Of a stretch of 37,492 nucleotides of DNA, positions 15,227 to 20,801 are shown in pieces. Each line of letters starts with the position of its first letter. The stretch's first letter is position 1. The notes under the pieces are model-generated. The model worked only from the letters and a program-made list of their open reading frames with translations. It had not been told where the DNA came from and searched no databases. Source of the stretch: a virus; the IMG/VR virus record IMGVR_UViG_3300034073_001491, positions 1 through 37,492 of that record; one strand, given 5' to 3'. The position numbers and the translations under genes are program-made.

Positions 15227-15477
15227 GACTTAATCCCTTCTCTGTCGTTCAGGAGCCCGCACACGTTGATGAGGTCTCCTACCCACGCTTTCGGCATCAC
15301 CATGTAGATCGTGGCGTTCGGGTGTTCTTCGGTTGTGTTGTCCACCGCTGACCGGACGATCTCGTGCTGTTGGCCTTGGCCTTTCACGATGCGCCAGTAG
15401 TACGGGCCGCTGTTGGTTTCTTTGGCGTAGGCGTAGTCTCGGAAGATCACGCCTACGTTGTGGGTTTCTGGTTTCAT
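15223..15477 (-). CDS. Hypothetical protein
   Basis: An 84-residue protein with start ATG 15477 after GGAGGGAACCG, a strong ribosome binding site. Alternating strands and a helix (VGVIFRDYAYAKE, YYWRIVKGQG, ATIYMVMPKAWVGDLI) suggest a small globular fold. ATGA overlaps on both sides. No family recognised. Confidence 0.6.
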   Translation of the reverse strand: MKPETHNVGVIFRDYAYAKETNSGPYYWRIVKGQGQQHEIVRSAVDNTTEEHPNATIYMVMPKAWVGDLINVCGLLNDREGIKS

Positions 15478-15761
15478 CGGTTCCCTCCAATGAGTTGTTG
15501 TAGTTGTGCGAATCGTCGGTAGTTGCGTGCGATGTCGTAAGTCAGGGCCTTGGCTTCAGCAAGTGTCGAGGCTCGGCCCTCGGGCTCCATGTTGTAGTGG
15601 CAACAGTCGAGCCACTCGGCCTGATCCACGGTGCCCCCTGCCCGACGTACGAGATGACTCTCAGGGCAGGGCTCGTGAACTTCCCAGTAGTCCACCTGCC
15701 CGGTGTCGTCGTTGAGTATCGGCCAGAGCAGACAGCCCCGGTGTTTTCTTGGTGTGGTCAT
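15474..15761 (-). CDS. Hypothetical protein
   Basis: A 95-residue protein with start ATG 15761 after GAGGGGGAA. It has a Trp-rich N-terminus (CLLWPILNDDTGQVDYWEV), two adjacent Cys (WLDCCHYN) and a helical C-terminus (TYDIARNYRRFAQLQQLI). The longer upstream frame would cover the zinc gene before it and is not used. Function unknown. Confidence 0.6.
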   Translation of the reverse strand: MTTPRKHRGCLLWPILNDDTGQVDYWEVHEPCPESHLVRRAGGTVDQAEWLDCCHYNMEPEGRASTLAEAKALTYDIARNYRRFAQLQQLIGGNR

Positions 15762-15940
15762 GATTCCCCCTCGCATCTTCCACGGTGAACCGTGGCGCAG
15801 TTGTCGTGGCCGTACTGGCATCGGCTGGTTCGGCGGGATTCCATACACGAGCGGCACAGGCGATCTTCTGTCCCGTCTTGTGGGTAGTACCCCTCTTGTG
15901 TTTCTTCTGCGCATTCGTCGCAGTTGTATTCGGAACTCAT
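15758..15940 (-). CDS. Zinc-binding protein, first gene behind SOS-type promoter
   Basis: A 60-residue protein, ATG 15940 preceded by AAAGGGGAACAG. Cys pairs CDEC and CRSC plus a third Cys/His group (CQYGHDNC) predict one or two zinc sites. It lies directly downstream of the promoter at 15963-15991 beside a LexA box, so this gene and those after it may respond to DNA damage. Confidence 0.65.
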   Translation of the reverse strand: MSSEYNCDECAEETQEGYYPQDGTEDRLCRSCMESRRTSRCQYGHDNCATVHRGRCEGES

Positions 15941-15962
15941 CTGTTCCCCTTTCGTTGTTTTC

Positions 15963-15991
15963 ATTTTCCCAAATTGTGAAACGCTTGTCAA
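15963..15991 (-). promoter_or_regulatory. Internal minus-strand promoter
   Basis: Read on the minus strand: TTGACA (15986-15991), a 17-base spacer, and GAAAAT (15963-15968), followed by the zinc-protein ribosome binding site. It restarts transcription inside the minus cluster. Confidence 0.6.
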
Positions 15992-15995
15992 GTAT

Positions 15996-16009
15996 CGAAC
16001 ATACGTTCG
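15996..16009. promoter_or_regulatory. LexA/SOS box
   Basis: CGAACATACGTTCG is an exact match to the CGAAC-N4-GTTCG operator (CGAACRNRYGTTCG) bound by LexA in Actinobacteria and Bacillus. It lies four bases upstream of the -35 element of the internal minus-strand promoter and directly after the stop codon of the gene at 16010. Confidence 0.75.
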
Positions 16010-16222
16010 CTAGTCATGAGAGTGGAGCATTGCCCATACCCCACCCGCCTCAGAGGCCGGGAACTCGTGCGGCATCAGCGGCTCGCCACACGTCGAGCAC
16101 TTCGCTCCGTGGTTGTTCTTCTCCCACTCGTCGAGCGTCGGGAACCTGCCTGCGGCGGTCTTGGTGATCGACCACCCGCAAGCGGGGCAGTACGAGCCAC
16201 ACGTCAGCATCTCAATCTTCAT
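16010..16222 (-). CDS. Zinc-ribbon protein
   Basis: A 70-residue protein with YCPACGWSI near residue 12 and CSTCGEPLMP near residue 42, a standard zinc ribbon, then a His-rich tail. The start ATG 16222 is preceded by CTTAAGAC rather than a strong ribosome binding site, so translation is probably coupled to the upstream gene. Function unknown. Confidence 0.65.
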   Translation of the reverse strand: MKIEMLTCGSYCPACGWSITKTAAGRFPTLDEWEKNNHGAKCSTCGEPLMPHEFPASEAGGVWAMLHSHD

Positions 16223-16233
16223 GTCTTAAGCCC

Positions 16234-16527
16234 TCACTTTCCTTGCTGGAATCTGTCGTACCTGCGGCCAACCCAGTCGCCGTCGATGATCTCGGCCGGA
16301 ATCGCCATGTCTCGCACCGCCTCCGGCGTGAACCCATAGTGACGGAACCACACGCCCGCATCACAGTCACCTTCCAAGTAGGCAAACCCGTTGTGCTGGT
16401 AGGAGTAGGTCGAGATGTCGAGCCCCTTACACGTGGCGAGCGGTACTTCGAGCCATTCGTGGCCGCTGTCTGCTATCCACCGGAGCCGGGGAATCCCGGC
16501 CGCTGGTGCGTTGTCTGTCGTTGTCAT
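16234..16527 (-). CDS. Conserved small phage protein
   Basis: A 97-residue protein with GAAGGGGAGAAC before ATG 16527. Pattern LRWIADSGHEWLEVPLA..., ISTYSYQHNGFAYLEGDCDAG resembles a small protein family often seen in actinobacterial phages and plasmids, thought to be globular with beta strands. No function is known. Confidence 0.65.
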   Translation of the reverse strand: MTTTDNAPAAGIPRLRWIADSGHEWLEVPLATCKGLDISTYSYQHNGFAYLEGDCDAGVWFRHYGFTPEAVRDMAIPAEIIDGDWVGRRYDRFQQGK

Positions 16528-16632
16528 GTTCTCCCCTTCGGAGTGTTGCTACTGCCGCCCCGGAGTGGGGTGACATGGTGGGCGGCCGGGTGTGGCTCCC
16601 GGCATGGGCCTTGCCCCGCCCGTTGGTCTGTC

Positions 16633-17115
16633 TTAAGCCCTTGCCTTTTCTGTCAGTGCTTCGAGGCGCTTGGCCATGTCTGCCCGTGACCAGTCCCAGC
16701 GAGCGTCACACTCGTTCGACACCTTGCGGCAGACCTTCCGCCTGATCACATCGACGGCCGCCTTGGCGAGGCTCGTCGGCCATGTCTCGTACGCCTCGCA
16801 GGATTGATACTCGTAGCAGTCGAGCGCCGCCAGTACCACGCCCCACGGTGCGGCGGGGCTCCCGATGTAGTCGATGATTCCCGCCCCGTTGTAGGTGTAG
16901 TCGTAGGCGGGGGTGTCTTCGTTGTATCGGAAATTGACACTGGCCACGTTCGCATCGACGAGGAGTTGCCCCAACTCGTCGGCATTCTCGTAGCGGTTCC
17001 ACTCGTGCCATTCGCCTTCGTGGTAGACCCGGAGCGAGCCCTCCGAACCGATGCCACGGAGCGCCGCCGTGACCAGTAGATCTATGTTGTCACTGTCTAA
17101 GATGTAAGCACTCAC
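16633..17115 (-). CDS. Hypothetical protein of actinobacterial mobile elements
   Basis: A 160-residue protein. The start is GTG 17115 (coding MSAYILDSDNID), preceded by AAAGGGGAGCAC; the frame's upstream ATG lacks such a site. The N-terminus (ILDSDNIDLLVTAAL) recalls a protein type found in actinobacterial plasmids and phages. The middle has a Trp/Tyr-rich region (WHEWNRYENADELG) and the C-terminus is basic and helical with Cys. Function unknown. Confidence 0.65.
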   Translation of the reverse strand: MSAYILDSDNIDLLVTAALRGIGSEGSLRVYHEGEWHEWNRYENADELGQLLVDANVASVNFRYNEDTPAYDYTYNGAGIIDYIGSPAAPWGVVLAALDCYEYQSCEAYETWPTSLAKAAVDVIRRKVCRKVSNECDARWDWSRADMAKRLEALTEKARA

Positions 17116-17184
17116 GTGCTCCCCTTTCTGTTGTTGATACCGGGAAGAGTAATACATTTCCCGGGAGGGGTCAAGTACCCCAGC

Positions 17185-17230
17185 GGGTGGCCGGGAATCG
17201 AACCCGGCACGGCGGCCATACCGCCCACCC
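17185..17230 (-). ncRNA. 46-nt tRNA-like structure
   Basis: On the minus strand GGGTGG and CCACCC close a 6-bp acceptor-like stem. Inside are a small hairpin (GCGG-TATGG-CCGC), a four-base linker and a perfect T-arm, CCGGG-TTCGATT-CCCGG, with the invariant T-loop bases. No D-arm exists and a normal 7-base anticodon loop cannot be formed. It lies in a 130-base gap between genes. Could be a truncated tRNA, a tRNA-mimic processing site, or remnant of a host tRNA 3' end. Confidence 0.45.
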
Positions 17231-17245
17231 TGTCTGCCTTAAGAC

Positions 17246-17524
17246 TCACCCCCCACACTTCGAGCAAGGGATACGGTCAGAGGCGGGAAGATCATCGAGG
17301 GCGCTCGGCCACTCGTCGAACACTACGCCCATGTCATCGGAGCACTCTCCACATAGGAGCCGCTCCTCCTCGTCGGCGGGCATCTCTTCGAGCATCTCCG
17401 CCCCGCACCCGCACACGGGACACACTTCGCCGCCTTCCACGTAGGTGCGCTCGTCGGCGGGTGTCTCCGTCTCGCACCACTGGCACCGTACCCCGGGGGC
17501 CTTGTCACTTGTCGTGGTAGTCAT
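17246..17524 (-). CDS. Double zinc-ribbon protein
   Basis: A 92-residue acidic protein with four Cys clusters: CQWCETE, CPVCGCG, CGECSDD and a C-terminal CSKCGG, enough for two zinc ribbons. The start ATG 17524 lies three bases after the upstream stop (TAAGACATG), so it is coupled to it. Function unknown; could interact with nucleic acid or the transcription machinery. Confidence 0.65.
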   Translation of the reverse strand: MTTTTSDKAPGVRCQWCETETPADERTYVEGGEVCPVCGCGAEMLEEMPADEEERLLCGECSDDMGVVFDEWPSALDDLPASDRIPCSKCGG

Positions 17525-17527
17525 GTC

Positions 17528-17863
17528 TTAAGACTCCCCCCGGACGTAGCGCTCCCGAATCTCGGCCGAATCGTGGTGACGCTGGCGGCCGGGACGGCGG
17601 GAAATTTTGCTCTGCCACTTACGCTGGAGCACCGTCGCAGTGTTGAGTCGTTGCCGACGGCGGGACAGGAGCGCCTGTAGGGCAAGATCCTCGTAGCCTC
17701 GTGCCTTGGCATCTCGGAGCGCCGCCGCCATTTTGGCCTTAGTCACCGGGGTGGAGCACCCGCTCGACATCTCCACATAGACCCGGTATGCCACTTGTGC
17801 GGCCTCCGGGTAGTGCGAGGCGAGAAACTCCCCGCCTAGCACCGTCTCGTACTGTTCTCTCAT
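17528..17863 (-). CDS. Basic helical hypothetical protein
   Basis: A 111-residue protein with AGGGGAAGAG before ATG 17863. The first 80 residues are helical (AAQVAYRVYVEM, KAKMAAALRDAKARGYEDLALQALL), the last 30 strongly basic (RKWQSKISRRPGRQRHH). A nucleic-acid-binding role is possible. Operon partner of the zinc protein at 17246. Confidence 0.6.
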   Translation of the reverse strand: MREQYETVLGGEFLASHYPEAAQVAYRVYVEMSSGCSTPVTKAKMAAALRDAKARGYEDLALQALLSRRRQRLNTATVLQRKWQSKISRRPGRQRHHDSAEIRERYVRGES

Positions 17864-17977
17864 CTCTTCCCCTTACTTTCTGTCTTACGTGTGGAGCCTT
17901 GTCGCTCCCCCGGTGCCACGAGCCGCAACCCATGGGACCGGGGGAACGGAGGAGCCGGAGCCCCTCCGCCCCTCGTG

Positions 17978-18757
17978 CTAGTTCACCGGGAGGAAATGCT
18001 CCTGACACTCTTCGCACCCGATGCCCTTGGCGAGCACCTTGGCGCTTGCCCGGATTGAGTCACCGCACCCGCACACGGCCTTTCGGAGGTTCTTATCCCG
18101 GCCGGAGCCGCCACGGGAACCCGGGCCTGTCTTAGGACGTGCCCCGCCGCCACCGAAGACACCGAACCCGCCGGAGGCTCGTGGAGCCGCCACCGCTATG
18201 GCCTCGTCGAGGAGCCCGATAGCCTCCGCCCAACGTGCGGCGCACTCGTCCGACACCGTGGTGACGCTCCACCCGATGCCCTTGGCCTCGGTGATCGTGA
18301 GACCGAAGAGACCCTCGGCGGCCGCTTGGAATTTCTTATTGTGGCGGCCGTTCGAGTCCGTGTCACGAATCCCCGCCGCAATGTTGGCCGCATGGGCGGC
18401 CTCGTGAGCGACGGTCCCGAACACGTCACGAGCACCACGAGCGAGATTCTCACCGGAAACCATGATCTCATGGAACCCGGCCGTGGTGGTCACTGTCATT
18501 GGTGCGCCCATGGACACCGCCACCGCCCCGTAGGGGTAGTCGATGTCGAGCCCCTCCGTTTCTGTCTGCCACGTCGGCACTGTCGTAATGTGCCCCCATG
18601 CTCGTTGGTCACGCTTGACCACGAACACGGCCGGGAGAAGATCGAGCCCCGTGGCCGCCTTGACGGCGGGGGCGAGATGCTCCCGGTAGACCGTGTGGAG
18701 CGCCTCCACCACGGGAGCGAGAGTCACGCCCTCGCTCGTCCTTGTGTCTGTCTTCAT
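17978..18757 (-). CDS. SprT-like zinc metalloprotease
   Basis: A 259-residue protein, start ATG 18757 with AAGGGGAAC upstream. It has a HEAAH motif (His118, Glu119, His122) in GTVAHEAAHAAN and a likely third ligand His139 in GRHNKKF, as in SprT/gluzincin-like proteases. A Gly-rich linker leads to a C-terminal zinc ribbon (CGCGD...CEEC). In eukaryotes the SprT-like Spartan protease digests DNA-protein crosslinks; bacterial and phage members are little studied. Largest gene of the minus operon, near its promoter. Confidence 0.75.
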   Translation of the reverse strand: MKTDTRTSEGVTLAPVVEALHTVYREHLAPAVKAATGLDLLPAVFVVKRDQRAWGHITTVPTWQTETEGLDIDYPYGAVAVSMGAPMTVTTTAGFHEIMVSGENLARGARDVFGTVAHEAAHAANIAAGIRDTDSNGRHNKKFQAAAEGLFGLTITEAKGIGWSVTTVSDECAARWAEAIGLLDEAIAVAAPRASGGFGVFGGGGARPKTGPGSRGGSGRDKNLRKAVCGCGDSIRASAKVLAKGIGCEECQEHFLPVN

Positions 18758-18834
18758 GTGTTCCCCTTGTCTTGGCCTGTCTCATCAGTGGCGGGAGGCC
18801 ATTCCACGCCATACGCCCCGGAGGGCGTTTCGAC

Positions 18835-19071
18835 TCAGAGTGTCGGGCGCTCGCTGAGGGCGTGCTCCTTGGCGGCCGCCTCGGCCTTGGCCAACTCTCC
18901 ACGAAGATGCGAGAGGTTCTCTTCGAGCCCCTCGATAAGGTATTGTAGCCTCCGCACCCGGTTAAGGTGCTCGACCCACTCACGGTGCCACACGTCGAGC
19001 GCTCGAACCTTTGGGTCCGGTTGCCACGACGGTGCGCCCGTCGAGTCCATGAACGGTGCCTCAGTTGTCAT
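18835..19071 (-). CDS. Small coiled-coil protein
   Basis: A 78-residue protein starting ATG 19071 with AAGGGGAACAC upstream; the frame extends further but lacks a better site. After a Pro-rich N-terminus it is a single coiled coil (VRRLQYLIEGLEENLSHLR and onward). First gene of the minus operon. The 18 bases at its start match those of the SprT-like gene. Function unknown. Confidence 0.6.
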   Translation of the reverse strand: MTTEAPFMDSTGAPSWQPDPKVRALDVWHREWVEHLNRVRRLQYLIEGLEENLSHLRGELAKAEAAAKEHALSERPTL

Positions 19072-19119
19072 GTGTTCCCCTTGTCTGTCGGTGGCGGGTC
19101 TCTCCCACTCACTGACGCA

Positions 19120-19148
19120 AGCGTACAACACTTACCCCCCCGTGTCAA
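19120..19148 (-). promoter_or_regulatory. Main minus-operon promoter
   Basis: On the minus strand TTGACA (19143-19148), 17 bases, then TACGCT (19120-19125), matching the TAnnnT -10 pattern. It faces the minus gene cluster from the divergent region and lies 50 bases from the parS site. Confidence 0.75.
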
Positions 19149-19197
19149 CCCCTAAGACAAGATTTTCCCTTGTGCCATACAACCAAACAAGTGTTCG

Positions 19198-19213
19198 TGT
19201 TTCACGTGAAACA
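19198..19213. other. Perfect parS (ParB-binding) site
   Basis: TGTTTCACGTGAAACA is a 16-bp perfect palindrome identical to the near-universal bacterial chromosomal parS consensus (TGTTNCACGTGAAACA), bound by ParB. It lies in the divergent gap between two operons, next to tandem repeats. No parA or parB gene is visible in the window. Confidence 0.9.
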
Positions 19214-19214
19214 A

Positions 19215-19254
19215 CGCTAACCACAGCAAGCACCCGCTAACCACAGCAAGCACC
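19215..19254 (+). repeat. Two perfect tandem 20-bp repeats (iteron-like)
   Basis: CGCTAACCACAGCAAGCACC occurs twice back to back (19215-19234 and 19235-19254) without a mismatch, starting one base after parS. Size and tandem layout resemble replication iterons or operator repeats. Confidence 0.85.
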
Positions 19255-19706
19255 TAGGCATCGCCGCCCCGCCACCACGAGATGCCGACACGCCTACCCG
19301 GTGGAGGGGGGTCACCCGGCTCGATCACCCACCAACACGCCACCCGGCCACGTCAAGCACCCGCACCCCGCCACCCCCCGGCCCCACACGCCACCGAACC
19401 GGGCCTGTGCCGAGGGTGGGGGGGTGTGTATAGGTATGTATCTGTTCGTAGATGGATTCACTCTTTTGGGGTGTTTGCTGTGGGTGGTTGTTTTGGTCTC
19501 TGTGTGTGGTTGGTGTGCATATTTCTGTACAAGTGTTCCACGTTTGAGGTGTTGTACACATTGTTCACAGCCTCCTGTGAGCAACCGAACGCAGTGAGGG
19601 CGGTAGCCCAACGAGCGAAGCGAGGCGGGAGTTGCCCGCACAGAGAGGTAGATGGCTTCCCCCCACGTTTCACTGCTCACACAGTCGGTAGCCGTAGCCA
19701 AGATTT

Positions 19707-19796
19707 TCAGCCGACACCGTTTCGAGATATCTCTTCGATGATCTGTCGTTCATCACGCCGCTTGTTCCTCTTACGCAACAGGGCAAGGACGGTCAT
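19707..19796 (-). CDS. Possible 29-residue basic peptide
   Basis: MTVLALLRKRNKRRDERQ and an acidic-helical end form a plausible amphipathic peptide on the minus strand. There is no clear ribosome binding site, and it sits in the otherwise non-coding region, so it may be a chance ORF. Confidence 0.25.
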   Translation of the reverse strand: MTVLALLRKRNKRRDERQIIEEISRNGVG

Positions 19797-19930
19797 GGAT
19801 ACTTGTTGGTTGCAGGGAACATCGACCCACGTTTCCGTGTTTCATCTACCAGCAGAGTGCGATCCCCTACGTGGCCGTGGGTGCCTCGCCTGTCTCCCGA
19901 CGGTGAGGGCTTGCTCGGTTGTTGCGAAGT

Positions 19931-20065
19931 GTAGCAGGGTTTTGCGGCAGGAGTCGAACCTGCGACCAGACAGTTGCAACCTGTCGGTATGAATTCCCCG
20001 GACTTACCTAGTATCACCGTGCGTCCAGACAGTCCCGCCGATACTGCTTCGACAAAACCTGCTAC
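19931..20065 (-). ncRNA. tRNA-like element (TGC anticodon loop) with inserted segment; possible attachment site
   Basis: The minus strand has a perfect T-arm (GCAGG-TTCGACT-CCTGC), a 5-base variable loop, and a perfect anticodon arm (GACAG-GTTGCAA-CTGTC, anticodon TGC, Ala). The 3' acceptor CGCAAAA pairs with TTTTGTCG near 20050 (one bulge), followed by AA and a possible D-arm (GCAG, 11-base loop, CTGT). About 42 extra bases lie between D-arm and anticodon arm. Outside the acceptor the pairing continues (GTAGCAGG with CCCTGCTAC). A normal uninterrupted tRNA cannot be folded. It may be a disrupted tRNA, or an attP carrying a host tRNA 3' half. Confidence 0.5.
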
Positions 20066-20102
20066 CGGGAATCATAACGGCCGATGTGGTATCTTGCAAG
20101 GT

Positions 20103-20795
20103 ATGGCAAAGAAAAAGTCTGACCCGAAAGACACTCGTGGAATGAACACGAAAGGTCAGACTGTTACCTACAAAGGGAAGCAGGTTTCTTTCCCTGCACA
20201 GACAAAGGTGAAGCCAACAGAAGCGATCACAGCAAAAGGGCAAAAGGCGACCGGGTTGGCCAAGTCAGGGCGTCGTGATTTTCTTCCCGGCACCTCTGCA
20301 AGCCGTGCTAAGTGGAACGCTGAGGATCGGAAGCAGAAGATTGTTGAAGGTGTTGTCCGTACCGGTATTGAACTAGGTGTTGGCGGAGTTGTGGGCGGTG
20401 CTGTTGCTAAAGGGGCAACGGTTGCTGGTCGTGCGTTGACCCGTGCCGCCGGTACCCGGCAGTTTGCGAAGACTGCTACTGCTACTTACGGTGCGGCTAG
20501 TCGTGGTTTGGCTAAAGCCACTGGTGAAGGTGGGAAGGTGTCTCGTACCCAAACCCCGTTTGGCCCGATGCTTCGTTCGACAAGGATCGGCTCCGAGGCT
20601 CAGCAGGCTCAACGCATGGGCGGCCTATACAGAGCCGCTGAAAAAACAGCGATGATTTCTGGCGCACGGGCTAAGCAAGAAACTATTTCTGCTGGTTTGA
20701 AAGCAACCCGTAAAGCCGCTGGCATTGGTGGTTTGACTGCTGGTTTGGCTGGTGGGAAAGCGGTGACGAAGAAGGCCAACCGTAATAAACGGTAA
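20103..20795 (+). CDS. Basic Gly/Ala-rich hypothetical protein before terminase
   Basis: A 230-residue protein taken from ATG 20103 (MAKKKSDPKDTRG); the frame runs upstream through the tRNA-like element, which argues against an earlier start. It is rich in Lys, Arg, Gly and Ala with helical Gly-rich stretches (GIELGVGGVVGGAVAKGATV). The charge suggests nucleic-acid or virion association. Seven bases separate it from terminase. No family recognised. Confidence 0.6.
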   Translation: MAKKKSDPKDTRGMNTKGQTVTYKGKQVSFPAQTKVKPTEAITAKGQKATGLAKSGRRDFLPGTSASRAKWNAEDRKQKIVEGVVRTGIELGVGGVVGGAVAKGATVAGRALTRAAGTRQFAKTATATYGAASRGLAKATGEGGKVSRTQTPFGPMLRSTRIGSEAQQAQRMGGLYRAAEKTAMISGARAKQETISAGLKATRKAAGIGGLTAGLAGGKAVTKKANRNKR

Positions 20796-20801
20796 TTTCT
20801 G

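Larger units (their letters stand above)
19255..20102. other. Gene-poor divergent region, candidate replication origin
   Basis: About 850 bases with no convincing long gene, between a minus and a plus operon. The plus strand is strongly C-rich to about 19405 and then abruptly G/T-rich and locally AT-richer to about 19570. TTGTACACA (19552-19560) and TTGTTCACA (19561-19569) are adjacent, each one mismatch from the actinobacterial DnaA box TTGTCCACA. A tRNA-like element with flanking inverted repeats occupies the right end. ORFs in other frames here have low-complexity or implausible products. Confidence 0.5.

Noticed and set aside
17160-17260. A full-length tRNA around the T-arm at 17191-17207
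   Set aside because: Folding attempts gave no anticodon loop with T33 and a normal variable loop; only the short 46-nt form closes.
19282-19992. 236-residue plus-strand ORF in the divergent region
   Set aside because: The composition is Pro/His/Arg-rich at first, then changes with the base skew; it runs through the tRNA-like element and has no plausible start.
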